A stretch of DNA of 64,000 bases from Candidatus Melainabacteria bacterium. Lineage in GTDB: Bacteria > Cyanobacteriota > Vampirovibrionia > Obscuribacterales > Obscuribacteraceae. The notes under the pieces were generated by a model. The model did no database searches, was not told the DNA's origin, and saw only the letters and a program-made list of their open reading frames with translations. A program made the translations under genes and the position numbers. Positions within the stretch are counted from its first letter, which is position 1. Each line of letters begins with the position of its first letter. Shown in pieces: positions 1 to 8,791 of this stretch. The stretch lies in assembly GCA_016699165.1 (NCBI GenBank), contig CP064963.1, forward strand, positions 2,666,001-2,730,000, written 5' to 3'.

Positions 1-1802
1 ACGGCAGCCCAGCTGTCGTTCACCAGGTTGAAACGCTCCACCACATTCATCTTGTCGAGATTCGCCGCAAGCTTTGCGTCGAGTTCCTTCGAGTAGACGA
101 CGCGGTAGAAGCCGTTGCCATCAGCGTTGAAGACGACATACTTGAAGTCGTTGCCGACATAAACGGTCTCGCTTGGCTTGTCGAAAACGAACTTGCGCTC
201 GACCACAGAGCCGTCAGCGCGCTCGGCGCGGAACATCACCGGAATGGGCCAGTACGTCTTGTCGCTCGGGTCGTCGATGAATTGGAACCGACGCTGAGTG
301 ATGGTGACGCAGCCTTCTTCGTCGGCAGCCTTCACTTCCATCACCGGATGACCGGGCTTGAGCACCCAGTTATCCATGATGTGACGCACAGGCTCGTTGA
401 CCTCGAGGTCTTCGCTTGATTTCTCGAGAGCATCCCAGAGATCAGAGATCTTGGTGTTGCCGAAAATGTGCTTCTTGAAGTAGGCCTGAAGCGCGTTGCG
501 GAACACTTCGTCGCCGACGTAATAGTAGAGCTGGTGCATGACCGAGTGACCCTTCACATACGTGATGATGTCGAACATCTCGTCGATCTGATCGGGGTGC
601 TTGATGTCGGTCTGAATGGAGTGCGTGCTCTTCAGGCTGTCCGTGCGGAAAGCAGCGGCTCGCTGCAGAGCGAATTCTTCATTCGCCTTCCATTCGGGCT
701 TCCAGTTGTTGACGAACAGATACTCCATGAAGTTGGCGAAGGTCTCGTTGAGCCAGAGACCATCCCAGTCTTCCATCGTGACAGTGTTGCCAAAATGGAT
801 GTTGTGGGCAGTCTCGTGAGCGACCACGAGCGCGACGCGGAAAATAGCCGCGAACGTCGCCGTTGCAAGATCCACCAGCAGAGCCGTTTCACGATAGGTG
901 ATACAGCCGTGGTTTTCCATGGCGCCGGCAGCGAAGTCCGGAATGGCGATGTGGTCAATCTTGTCGCCCTGGAACGGGAGCTTGAAATAGTTCTCGTAAA
1001 AATCAGTGCTGGCAGCGGCGACCTGGAGTCCAAACGACATCAGGTGTTCCCTTCCAGGAACAGCCCAGACGCGGATTTCCTTGCCGTTGACCATCACTGG
1101 CTTGGAAGAGACGAATTCGCCGACCACGAACGCCACAAGATAAGTGGACATCTTGATGGTCTTGGCGTAGCTCACACGCTTCTTGCCTTTGGAGACGAAG
1201 CCCGGGAGCGGGAATTCAGCCGAGCCGTCGTCGCTTGCGAGCAGCTCTTCCTTCACCACTTTGGTGTTGGAGAGGGCGGTGAGCGACTTGTCGACTATAA
1301 GGCTCACTTCGAATGTGGCTTTGCGATCCGGCTCATCCCAGCATGGAAAGGCGCGGCGCGCGTCGCAAGCTTCGAACTGCGTGACGGCAATAGTGTGTTG
1401 CTTACCGTCCTTGTCCTTCCAGAAGCTGCGATAGAAGCCCTTGAGGCGGTCGTTGAGAACGCCAGTGAACTTGGTGTGAAGCTTCCATTCGCCGGTGCCG
1501 ATCACACCTTCGAAATTGAAAATGGCAATCTCGTTTGCAGCGTCGAAACTGACTCTGGCTGCAAGCCGAGTGCCGTCTTCGCGTTCGACAAATGAGTCGA
1601 AGATTTCGAGATCGGCTGAGTGCAGCTCGATCTGGCTCGTTTTCTCGAGCACACTGATTGAAACTTCTTGCCGACCGGCGAAGGTGAACTTCTCCAGGTC
1701 GGGGGCGATCTCAAGAACGTAGTGCGACGGAACGACATTGCGCGGCAGGCGCTTGTAGCGCGGTACCGACGGACTCGCTCCATCATTGAAACATTTACAC
1801 AT
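1..1802 (-). CDS. M1-family aminopeptidase (aminopeptidase N-like), 3' end beyond the window
   Basis: Zinc aminopeptidase of the gluzincin M1 family, expected to remove N-terminal residues from peptides. About 600 codons are visible; the C-terminal ERAP-like part lies off the left edge. Start at 1802 is chosen because GGAG lies 6-9 nt upstream and translation is in frame with all motifs. Seen in order: an N-terminal beta domain, the GAMEN substrate-binding motif at residues 293-297, HETAH at 329-333, and the LWLNE glutamate at 353. No signal peptide, so probably cytoplasmic. Oddity: the segment after HETAH reads NIHFGN where the family has QWFGN, one residue longer, so the spacing from the second His to the third zinc ligand is 19 instead of 18 residues. 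A long antisense open frame over this gene is a shadow. Confidence 0.93.
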   Translation of the reverse strand, partial: MCKCFNDGASPSVPRYKRLPRNVVPSHYVLEIAPDLEKFTFAGRQEVSISVLEKTSQIELHSADLEIFDSFVEREDGTRLAARVSFDAANEIAIFNFEGVIGTGEWKLHTKFTGVLNDRLKGFYRSFWKDKDGKQHTIAVTQFEACDARRAFPCWDEPDRKATFEVSLIVDKSLTALSNTKVVKEELLASDDGSAEFPLPGFVSKGKKRVSYAKTIKMSTYLVAFVVGEFVSSKPVMVNGKEIRVWAVPGREHLMSFGLQVAAASTDFYENYFKLPFQGDKIDHIAIPDFAAGAMENHGCITYRETALLVDLATATFAAIFRVALVVAHETAHNIHFGNTVTMEDWDGLWLNETFANFMEYLFVNNWKPEWKANEEFALQRAAAFRTDSLKSTHSIQTDIKHPDQIDEMFDIITYVKGHSVMHQLYYYVGDEVFRNALQAYFKKHIFGNTKISDLWDALEKSSEDLEVNEPVRHIMDNWVLKPGHPVMEVKAADEEGCVTITQRRFQFIDDPSDKTYWPIPVMFRAERADGSVVERKFVFDKPSETVYVGNDFKYVVFNADGNGFYRVVYSKELDAKLAANLDKMNVVERFNLVNDSWAA

Positions 1803-2505
1803 GTTTTTCTCCGATTGAGAGGTTGTACTAAGGGTTTAGAGGCAAAAATTAGTCATATTGTTGAAAGCTTACCGCTTTAGACATTCTGTTCGCTTTAAAT
1901 AGAAGCGTTGCGCAGAATGACTTAACGGCATTGATCTTTCTCCACGACAAGATTCAGACCGAATTACTTCGGTTTTTAAAAGCTTGGATGTATCTTGTCA
2001 CAAGTTAGATCAGAGTTTTCAAAGTTGATTAGAAAAGGGAATAGGGTCTGAAAAACTAACAGGTATTAGGGTCTTAGTTCAAATGCACTTATCAAGAATA
2101 CTAATTAGATGTTGCTAGCCTTGCCTCTTGACCGATATGTAACTCGCGCAGCCTAGCGAATCTTGTCGTAGCGCACCAGTTTATATCTAACTCATATATT
2201 GAGAAATTTAGCTTATTACCTGTTTTCAGACCTTTTAGGCTTTGGCTCTTCCCTTGATAAGCGTACTGTCTCTTTCTTAGTATTGGGAGTTACCTCTCAT
2301 AACCCAATCTAAAGCGCACCTCAAGAACTAGAGCTTTTAATTCACTCGAAAAACACTGTCTGACTCGTTTGTTTAAACGAGCCGGATACTGTCGTTCTTG
2401 CTCTGGTGCCTTCAGTTTGGACTGAGAAGTATTTCGTCAAATCCACCACTAAGCAGGAATTCACCTGCAGTGGTTCCATCCTAACCAAACGAAAGGAAAG
2501 TCATT
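1803..2505. other. Divergent intergenic region between M1 and M4 peptidase genes
   Basis: About 700 AT-rich bases with no convincing gene. It must hold the promoters of both divergent peptidase genes. It contains one copy of the 9-bp-periodic YTAGCR element (2143-2158). A long untranslated leader before the M4 gene is likely, because the RBS is the only translation signal close to 2506. Confidence 0.6.
2143..2158 (+). promoter_or_regulatory. YTAGCR periodic element upstream of M4 peptidase
   Basis: Reads CTCGCG-CAG-CCTAGCG, a degenerate copy of the YTAGCRCAGYTAGCR element. It lies about 350 nt upstream of the M4 peptidase start, also in the upstream region of the divergent M1 gene. Confidence 0.4.
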
Positions 2506-3570
2506 ATGATGAAAGACGGTATCATCCCGGGTTACATGCTCTACAGCGCGGCCCGGTCCAATCCGCAGAACCTGTTTGCCACCCGCACCATCGCCGAGAC
2601 GCATGCTCTCTTCGCCAACGCGCAGACGAGCGGCGCCTTCATGGCCTCGAACCACGGCAAGAACAAGGGCGGTCGTCGTCACACCTGGGTCGGCTCCGAC
2701 TCGGCGGTCAAGATCTTCGACGCCATGAACAAGCGCAGCCTCCCCGGCAAGCTCGTCCGCGGCGACAAGGATCCGGCCACGTCCGACACCACGGTCAACA
2801 ATGCCCACGCCTACCACGGCAACGTCCGCGACTTCCTCGTGAAGGTCCTCGGCGTCAAGGGCGTCAACAACGCCGGCATGGACTTCGTCGGCACCGTGCA
2901 CTACGGGTTCCAGTACTCGAACGCGTTCTGGGACGGCAAGCAGATGACCTACGGTGACGGCGACGGCAAGCTGTTCATCACGTTCGTCATCCTCGACGTC
3001 GTCGGTCACGAGATCTTCCACGGCCGCACCGAGTTCACCTCGGGTCTGGAGTACTGGAACGAGTCCGGCGCCGCCAACGAGTCGGGCTCCGACATCGGCG
3101 GTGTGCTGGTTCGCCAGTTCACCAACAACGTCAAGTCGAAGGACGACTCCTGGCTCGTCGGCCCGGGTCTCTTCGGTCCCACGGTCAAGGGCAAGGCGCT
3201 CCGCGACATGCTCAACCCCGGCAAGGCCTACGACGATCCGAGCCTCGGCAAGGACCCGCAGCCCGACCACTACAGCCGGCGCTACAAGGGCGGCCAGGAC
3301 AACGGCGGCGTCCATATCAACTCGGGGATCATGAACAAGGCCTTCGCCACGTTCGCCCTGAACGCCCCGAACTGCGACTTCGCCTTCGAGCGTCCCTTCC
3401 AGCCCTGGAAGGAAACGCTCTGGAGCGAGGACTCGTCCAAGCGTGTCGGCAAGAACGCCACGTTCCAGGACGTCGCCGACAAGACCGTCGCCAATGCCCG
3501 CGCGTCGGAGCCGACCCTCGTGGCCGCGCTCATCGCAGCGTGGCAGGGTGTCGGCATCACGGTGAAGTAA
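2506..3570 (+). CDS. M4-family (thermolysin/protealysin-like) metallopeptidase, no prepro region
   Basis: Zinc neutral endopeptidase. 354 aa cover only the catalytic region. HEIFH at residues 168-172 gives two zinc ligands and the catalytic Glu; E192 in the NESGSD segment is the third ligand, 24 residues after H168 as in thermolysin; the HINSG motif supplies His 270; the NAHAYHG and YGDGDG segments are also M4-like. There is no signal peptide and no FTP/PepSY propeptide, which resembles the protealysin branch, although the short N-terminal extension there is also not evident. Codon third positions are almost all G or C, clearly richer than neighbouring genes, which suggests recent transfer or extreme codon bias. 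The start is supported by AAGGAAAG about 7 nt upstream. Followed by a strong terminator. Confidence 0.92.
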   Translation: MMKDGIIPGYMLYSAARSNPQNLFATRTIAETHALFANAQTSGAFMASNHGKNKGGRRHTWVGSDSAVKIFDAMNKRSLPGKLVRGDKDPATSDTTVNNAHAYHGNVRDFLVKVLGVKGVNNAGMDFVGTVHYGFQYSNAFWDGKQMTYGDGDGKLFITFVILDVVGHEIFHGRTEFTSGLEYWNESGAANESGSDIGGVLVRQFTNNVKSKDDSWLVGPGLFGPTVKGKALRDMLNPGKAYDDPSLGKDPQPDHYSRRYKGGQDNGGVHINSGIMNKAFATFALNAPNCDFAFERPFQPWKETLWSEDSSKRVGKNATFQDVADKTVANARASEPTLVAALIAAWQGVGITVK

Positions 3571-3602
3571 GGGCGCCAGCGCCTAAGCTTCACTGAGGTG
3601 GT

Positions 3603-3680
3603 AAGACCCGGCAAGCAGGGGGCAAGTTCAGCATTATTAGCTGACTTGCTCTCTTGCTTTGCCGGGTTCTTATTTTTTCT
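3603..3680 (+). terminator. Intrinsic terminator after M4 gene
   Basis: Long imperfect hairpin: outer arms AAGACCCGGCAAG and CTTTGCCGGGTTCTT, inner arms GCAAGTTCAGC and GCTGACTTGC, followed by a T-rich run. Confidence 0.8.
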
Positions 3681-3687
3681 CCCCCTT

Positions 3688-3704
3688 TACTACCTCGTAT
3701 AGCA
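3688..3704. repeat. 17-nt terminator-distal dyad
   Basis: TACTACCTCGTATAGCA, 16 nt beyond the stem of the preceding terminator. Member of the recurrent TACTA-N7-TAGTA element. Confidence 0.5.
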
Positions 3705-3751
3705 TGTCAAGTGGACATACTAATAATGCACTCGAATAATCGGAGTAAAAA

Positions 3752-5050
3752 ATGGCTTCGTCTAAGAAGCTAGGAGTTGCGCTTGTTTTATGCATGTCGG
3801 CTCTTTCTCTGTTTGCGCTGTTCTCCCCATCGATCCAATGGTCGGGTCATCAAAAGCCGAAAGCGGACACCATGCCACTTTCTATCAAGGCTCAATTCCC
3901 CGACAAAATAGCCAATCGCATCTCGGTTCCCGCTCAGGGATCGACCGAAGACAGACGCACTGAGTTTTACGACTCGGACAACGTCACTCTACGTCTGCGC
4001 GAGATTGTCTACAAGAACGGCGTCACATCTTACTTCCACTTCCGCAAAGACAAGAAAGCGGAGCGCATGGAAGAATTCTATCCAGCCGAAAATGGCTCTC
4101 AGACCCGAGTGCTCAAAACCAAAGTGGTTTACGAAGACGATGGTGCACTTTTTGCCAGTCATCAAAGTTGGCGCCCAGACAAAACCCTGCTCAAAGACGG
4201 TTCTCGTCAGGGCGACGGCACTTATCGCACCACCACCTATTTCGCAGACGGAGTGACGATCGAGCGCGTGCAGAACTTCACCCGCAGGCGCGTTATGACC
4301 GATGAAACGGTTTATCGCACAGACGGTGTCAAAGCGCGCGTGATACTCGTCACTCAAAATGGCGACCGCGAAGTGACCTTGTTCCGCCAGGATGCGGCAA
4401 GCGAGATCGCGTACATGACCATGACCGTTTCGCGCTCTCAGTACTCGGGCGTCAAAGGCAATTTGTTTTCTCAAGACGGAACGAAAGTAATCGCTCGCTT
4501 CGAGAACGGTTCTTTCAAGACCGAATTCACCTATCTTGATGCCGCTGAAAAGCAGCATCTTTTAGTGCGGTACGAGCGCACCGTCGCTGGTCATTTGACT
4601 GTCGAAACTATTGTGCAAGATGCGCAGGTCAAGCTCAGTCAAGTCTATTTGAGACGAAGCGGAAGTGCGCATGGTTGCGGCGGTTCATACGCCTTAAACT
4701 ATGTAGACCAATACGCCGCCGATAACTCGGCGATGGGCAAACGACCTTTTCGTCGTATCAATCTAGCCGAGGATGAAGTGACCATCAAGTCGGTCGCCAT
4801 CCCGGATCAATCTTTTTATTTCATGGGCAAGGGCACACTCTACGAGCTCTACCCAAGCGGTTTTGTGGCGAAGAAGAAAGTCTTCCAAAACCACAACACC
4901 ATCTCGTCTGTCACCGATTACGCCGATGAGCAATATCGCGAACCGGCTACAGAAGTGACTGACCGCTCTATTTTCAAGCGCGCAGATTTCCAGTGCCCAG
5001 GACCACTTCCGGTCTGGAATCAGGAAAAACGCTCTTGGATCATCGACTAG
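3752..5050 (+). CDS. Secreted/membrane-anchored protein, FPDK/DGTT-repeat family, copy 1
   Basis: Unrecognised 432-aa protein. A hydrophobic segment at about residues 7-28 looks like an uncleaved signal anchor or signal peptide, so the bulk is outside the cytoplasm. After it comes FPDKIANRISV, a motif shared with the paralogues at 5081 and 11413. The rest is built of repeated short beta-type units with G-x-T and DG-x-T turns (for example YKNGVTSYFHF, FADGVTIERV), resembling MORN/YwqK-like repeats but not clearly matching either. 30 nt separate it from the next paralogue with no terminator, so the two are probably co-transcribed. Function unknown. Confidence 0.85.
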   Translation: MASSKKLGVALVLCMSALSLFALFSPSIQWSGHQKPKADTMPLSIKAQFPDKIANRISVPAQGSTEDRRTEFYDSDNVTLRLREIVYKNGVTSYFHFRKDKKAERMEEFYPAENGSQTRVLKTKVVYEDDGALFASHQSWRPDKTLLKDGSRQGDGTYRTTTYFADGVTIERVQNFTRRRVMTDETVYRTDGVKARVILVTQNGDREVTLFRQDAASEIAYMTMTVSRSQYSGVKGNLFSQDGTKVIARFENGSFKTEFTYLDAAEKQHLLVRYERTVAGHLTVETIVQDAQVKLSQVYLRRSGSAHGCGGSYALNYVDQYAADNSAMGKRPFRRINLAEDEVTIKSVAIPDQSFYFMGKGTLYELYPSGFVAKKKVFQNHNTISSVTDYADEQYREPATEVTDRSIFKRADFQCPGPLPVWNQEKRSWIID

Positions 5051-5080
5051 TCCAGTCTATATAACAAAAGGAGAACAGCT

Positions 5081-6313
5081 ATGTTCAAAGCAACATGGCG
5101 GTTGATTTTCGCGTCTCTGGCTTTGCTCTTGGTTCTGACAGCTTGCTCGTCTGAGCCACCGAATATGGTGCGGGAAGATTTCCCCCAGAAGCTCTCAACT
5201 CGAGTGCGCATCAATTCACAGAAGCCACAGGAAGTCGACCGTTGGGTTTATATGAATGATAACGTCAAGACGCTGGAGCAAATCCAGTATGTCGACGGCG
5301 TCACCACTTACGTTTTCTTCCGGCCCGATGAGACGGCGGAGAAAATCGTCGAGATGCACCCAGTGCAGACCGGCGAGGACAAACGTCGCCTCAAGACCGA
5401 GGTGATTTTCGAAGCCGACGGACTTGCCTACGCAAGCCACAAGGCACTGCGTCTGGATGGCACACTCATAAAAGAGGGTCGCCGTCTTGAAGACCGCACC
5501 TATTCGACCATCACATACTTTGAAGACGGCATCACCAAGCAGCGTGTTTCGGTCTACAAACCGGACAAGACGCTTGTGAGCGAACTTATGGTCGACCGCG
5601 ACGGCACTAAGTTGCAAGAGACAGTTACCGACAAGGATAACTATCTCGTATCTCAAAGCTGGCGCCGAGACGGCACACTCTGGATGCAATACAAGAAGCC
5701 GCCCTATTCTTATGGTGGTGTCACCGGTGCATACTACGAGGCGGATGGAACTACCATCAAAGCCGAGTTCAGCATTACCGGCTGGCAGAATTCGATGAGC
5801 TTCCCTAACTTTTCTGGTTTGGGCAAGCGTCTCGACTTCTCGTTTGAAACCTATGGCCAAAAGCGCATGACCGTGCTAATCTCGGACAGCGCCAGTGGAA
5901 CTCCGCTCTACCAGCAGTTCTACGCACACGATGCGAAGACGCCGTTCGATTTGCGGGGCACTTACACCCTTGCATCGATCGAACAATACGAGGGTACGGG
6001 CAACCGCTACAATCGCAAGCTCACGCGTCGCATCACCCTTGGCGCAGACGGCAAGTCTGTGGTCAAAATCTTCGTTCCGCAATCGCAGTGGTACGACTAT
6101 AACGGGGTGGAGTACTCGCTCTATCCAAGCGGTTTTATCCAGTCGAAGAAGAATGTAGGTTGGAATTCTCAGCCCAACCCGCAGACTTTTGCAGACGGCG
6201 CTTACACCGACCCGATTGTGGTGGTGAATCAGCCCGAGCTGCTCCAGTTGCCTCAGGTGGAGAAGCTGTCCCTCCCGGACATCAAGATGCCTGAAGTTTA
6301 CTGGTACTGGTAA
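5081..6313 (+). CDS. Lipoprotein, FPDK/DGTT-repeat family, copy 2
   Basis: 410-aa paralogue of the preceding gene. The signal peptide ends in a lipobox LTAC with the lipidated Cys at residue 22, so this copy should be a lipoprotein whereas copy 1 lacks a lipobox. DFPQKLSTRVRI follows the signal, then the same kind of DG-T repeat units (VDGVTTYVFF, EDGITKQRV, ADGTTIKAEF). The C-terminus is short and aromatic (EVYWYW). AAAGGAGAA precedes the ATG. Likely second gene of a two-gene unit ending at the terminator at 6337. Function unknown; a structural or surface role is only inference. Confidence 0.88.
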   Translation: MFKATWRLIFASLALLLVLTACSSEPPNMVREDFPQKLSTRVRINSQKPQEVDRWVYMNDNVKTLEQIQYVDGVTTYVFFRPDETAEKIVEMHPVQTGEDKRRLKTEVIFEADGLAYASHKALRLDGTLIKEGRRLEDRTYSTITYFEDGITKQRVSVYKPDKTLVSELMVDRDGTKLQETVTDKDNYLVSQSWRRDGTLWMQYKKPPYSYGGVTGAYYEADGTTIKAEFSITGWQNSMSFPNFSGLGKRLDFSFETYGQKRMTVLISDSASGTPLYQQFYAHDAKTPFDLRGTYTLASIEQYEGTGNRYNRKLTRRITLGADGKSVVKIFVPQSQWYDYNGVEYSLYPSGFIQSKKNVGWNSQPNPQTFADGAYTDPIVVVNQPELLQLPQVEKLSLPDIKMPEVYWYW

Positions 6314-6336
6314 GCTTCGCCTCGCTCACTATCTCT

Positions 6337-6391
6337 GAAAGCAGCTGTCGACCTCGATTCTATATCGAGCGTCGGCAGTTGCTTTCTTTTT
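6337..6391 (+). terminator. Intrinsic terminator after lipoprotein gene
   Basis: GAAAGCAGCTGTCGACCTCG pairs imperfectly with a complementary arm ending GCAGTTGCTTTC, followed by a T run. Confidence 0.8.
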
Positions 6392-6401
6392 CGCCTCGCA
6401 T

Positions 6402-6418
6402 TGCTACTTGATATAGTA
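6402..6418. repeat. 17-nt terminator-distal dyad
   Basis: TGCTACTTGATATAGTA, 14 nt beyond the terminator stem. Confidence 0.5.
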
Positions 6419-6472
6419 AATCCTGGCTGACGGCTATTCGTGTTTTGGGCGTTTCGGGGCACGAATTATGAG

Positions 6473-6494
6473 AATATGCATTTAAATGCATATT
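6473..6494. repeat. 22-bp perfect palindrome
   Basis: AATATGCATTT followed directly by its exact reverse complement, 370 nt upstream of the TPR gene. No T tract or pairing loop, so more like a protein-binding site than a terminator. Confidence 0.5.
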
Positions 6495-6733
6495 TTAGGG
6501 GTGCTTTTTATGCTGCCCACAGCATAATTTAATTTTCCACCTCGGAGATGGGCGAGAATCTAATTTCCTTCCGCGTTCAGAATAAAAAACTACATACAAA
6601 TAGTAGTTGGTTCTGAGGCTCATACGCATTTGCGACGGCACCATATTTAGTGGCACTACCCAACCAGTAATCATCTTAAATAAAGTTTAGATTATAGATG
6701 TCCGGAAAAGCCCCTTTAATACCTTAAAGGTTC

Positions 6734-6761
6734 TTGACAGTACAGCTAGATTTCGTAAGCT
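6734..6761 (+). promoter_or_regulatory. Candidate promoter for TPR gene
   Basis: TTGACA at 6734 with a 16-nt spacer to TAAGCT. The -35 is perfect and the -10 weak. It would give a leader of about 75 nt before the ATG at 6845. Confidence 0.4.
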
Positions 6762-6844
6762 TTACAGTCGGTATTCATGTCCACCCGAGGGATTCGCTCA
6801 AGCGACGCCTTCGTTAAGTTTCTAACCGCCAATAGGTGAAAACC

Positions 6845-7432
6845 ATGTCTAACACAATTGCCGCAAGTCCCACTGTAGTCATACTGGAAGAAAGCAAATA
6901 CACTCCAGTTTCCGACGCCACTTTCGAATCCAGTTCGATTCTTGATGAAGCAATGGCTCTTCGTCAGATAGAAGGATTCAAATTGACCGGCGGCAATCCG
7001 CACGAAATCATTGATCTTTTGACTCAACTCTCTTTGCACTATGTCAAAGAAGGGAAATTCGACAAAGCTCTTTTGAGCTTGAAAGATGCCTGCAAATTAG
7101 CCGAAATCACTTATGGTCAGGAACATTCAGTTGTAGCTGAAATCATGGTCGAAATGGCATTCATCAATTTCAGTCAGCGTCGTTTTGAATCTGCTCGCAC
7201 TTATCTTGAACCAGCAATCGCTATATATGAAAAGAACTTCGGTCTGATTAGCGACCAGGTAGCATTTGCTTTTCACAAGCTGGCCAAAGTCTATCAAGCG
7301 TCAGGTCAAATGCAGATGGCAGAAAAATACTGTCAGAAAGCGCTTTCCATCTACGAAAAGACATCCTGTCCGGACGATGAGCAAATCAATGCCGCTCGAA
7401 ACGATTTGATAAAGATAAGACAATCGCAATAA
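6845..7432 (+). CDS. TPR protein (kinesin-light-chain type)
   Basis: 195-aa protein with about three tetratricopeptide repeats of the long KLC type, with the G-x-x-H/D spacing between helices (LAEITYGQEHSVVAEI, IYEKNFGLISDQVAFA). Likely a protein-interaction scaffold; partner unknown. A GTG nine bases upstream is in frame, but the ATG at 6845 is preferred because AGGTG lies about 6 nt before it. No signal peptide. It stands alone between a candidate promoter and its own terminator. A second, related TPR gene is at 10505. Confidence 0.85.
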   Translation: MSNTIAASPTVVILEESKYTPVSDATFESSSILDEAMALRQIEGFKLTGGNPHEIIDLLTQLSLHYVKEGKFDKALLSLKDACKLAEITYGQEHSVVAEIMVEMAFINFSQRRFESARTYLEPAIAIYEKNFGLISDQVAFAFHKLAKVYQASGQMQMAEKYCQKALSIYEKTSCPDDEQINAARNDLIKIRQSQ

Positions 7433-7458
7433 GCGTTAAATACAAAGTGAATTCGAGA

Positions 7459-7491
7459 AGAGAGATTGGTTGAAACCAGTCTCTCTTTTTT
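7459..7491 (+). terminator. Intrinsic terminator after TPR gene
   Basis: AGAGAGATTGGT / ACCAGTCTCTCT stem with a four-base loop and six or more Ts. A variant dyad, TGCTG-N8-TAGCA at 7503-7520, lies 16 nt beyond the stem. Confidence 0.85.
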
Positions 7492-7739
7492 CACAGAAGA
7501 TTTGCTGATAACAGTTAGCAAATATTGGTCTATTTAAAATAATAGAATTTAACTTGTTTTACTAACCAATAAATCTTTAGTTTAGGGTCTAAGTATCCGC
7601 ACTTTTTTTATCAGGACAAAGTCCAACCCATCTTCTTTTGCTAATTTCGATTCTTTTTTGACAGTCCAAGACTGCCGAAAAGGGGCTCGACAAAGCAATA
7701 GAAATCTTTGTAGAAAACAAAAACGAAAGGTTGAATGCA

Positions 7740-8633
7740 ATGAAAATGCGAATTCTCTTCTCGGCAATGCTTACTCTGGCTCTCGCTCCCGAGCTCGCAA
7801 TTGCTCAAGTTGCAACCAAACCTGCTGACGAAACATTGAATCCAATAATCGAAGAACTCGGAGTTCCAATCGGAAATCCCGCTCTGATCACTCAGGTTCT
7901 GGGACTGCAAGCAAAGCCACGCGGAGCGTGTGATCGTGCCCGTTTTGCGCCTAGCGTCACTGGTGTGGCGTTAGAGACTAATTGTGGCATCGATCTTGCA
8001 CTGCACTATTTGCAAGCAAAAGAATCGACCGCACAAATTTTCGTTCGCACTCGCGGCACTGTTCTCTTCGGCACAGCCTTCAAAATCTGCCATGACGTGA
8101 GCAAACAATGCTTTTACGCAAGCAGCCTTCACGTCGCTGAAGTGGAAGATTATGTTGGCGTAGTCGCTTCGGACAATCAGACCGTTCAGTACACCAAAGT
8201 ATTAGGGCGCAAGAAGGCGAAAGATGTTGTTCTTCTCGCCGTGCCCGATGGCGACACGCGTCCGGCATTCAAAATCGGCGCCCGTCCCAAACTCAATGAA
8301 CCTGTTTTTCTCGTCGGTCATCCCTATGGATTTCCAGGCGACGTGATAACTACTGGGCAAGTAGCCTTTGAGAAGGCAAAAGCCTCGGCAACGCTACCGC
8401 AAGACGGGTCGTTACTCACCATCGACGACCTTTTCGTCATCGATGCTTATGTGCTTGAAGGCAATTCCGGTGGCCCGGCAATTAATGCCGCTGGCGAAGT
8501 TGTCGGAATCGATTGCATGGCATTTAATGCCCAGCCGACTTTGCCTAACGGCGGCGCGGTGATTGTTCCCATTGAGGAAGCAGTCAGTCTGATGAACGAC
8601 GTCGTGGCATCACTGGCGGTGCCAGCAAAATAA
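7740..8633 (+). CDS. Secreted trypsin-like serine protease (S1/HtrA fold, no PDZ)
   Basis: 297-aa protease of chymotrypsin fold. Signal peptide MKMRILFSAMLTLALAPELA with a probable AIAQ cleavage region. Catalytic triad by motif: His in SSLHV (about residue 131), Asp in AKDVVLLAV (about 162), Ser in GNSGGP (about 243). Residues before the triad contain a pair of Cys (CDRARF..., TNCG) and a further CHDVSKQC pair, suggesting disulphides and export. No C-terminal PDZ, unlike DegP. A TTG nine bases upstream is in frame but abuts the GAAAGG RBS, so the ATG at 7740 is chosen. Ends at a terminator shared in a convergent region with the rhomboid gene. Confidence 0.88.
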   Translation: MKMRILFSAMLTLALAPELAIAQVATKPADETLNPIIEELGVPIGNPALITQVLGLQAKPRGACDRARFAPSVTGVALETNCGIDLALHYLQAKESTAQIFVRTRGTVLFGTAFKICHDVSKQCFYASSLHVAEVEDYVGVVASDNQTVQYTKVLGRKKAKDVVLLAVPDGDTRPAFKIGARPKLNEPVFLVGHPYGFPGDVITTGQVAFEKAKASATLPQDGSLLTIDDLFVIDAYVLEGNSGGPAINAAGEVVGIDCMAFNAQPTLPNGGAVIVPIEEAVSLMNDVVASLAVPAK

Positions 8634-8637
8634 TAGA

Positions 8638-8684
8638 AGTTGAGAGTTGAAGCATCGAAAGATGTTTCGACTCTCACTTTTATT
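8638..8684 (+). terminator. Intrinsic terminator after S1 protease
   Basis: AGTTGAGAGTTGAAGCATC / GATGTTTCGACTCTCACT hairpin with GAAA loop and T-rich tail. Confidence 0.85.
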
Positions 8685-8698
8685 ACGTAAAGAGTATT

Positions 8699-8715
8699 TA
8701 CTATACGTATTAATA
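8699..8715. repeat. 17-nt dyad between two convergent terminators
   Basis: TACTATACGTATTAATA, 20 nt from the stem on each side. Confidence 0.55.
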
Positions 8716-8727
8716 AAACAGGTTTTT

Positions 8728-8768
8728 GAAAAAAGTGAAGGAGTGCTTTAACTAAGCATCTCCCTCAC
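8728..8768 (-). terminator. Intrinsic terminator after rhomboid gene
   Basis: On the minus strand GTGAGGGAGATGCTT pairs with AAGCACTCCTTCAC, followed by a run of Ts. Confidence 0.8.
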
Positions 8769-8791
8769 CCTTTTAGTTCAGTAGTTTGCGG

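Noticed and set aside
468..1595. 375-codon plus-strand open frame
   Set aside because: Antisense shadow of the M1 aminopeptidase gene, which has all family motifs on the other strand.
2461..3315. 284-codon minus-strand open frame
   Set aside because: Antisense shadow caused by the high G+C of the M4 peptidase gene.
2506..3752. Emfourin-type inhibitor partner of a protealysin-like enzyme
   Set aside because: The downstream gene belongs to the secreted FPDK/DGTT family and the upstream one is an M1 peptidase; no small inhibitor gene is adjacent.
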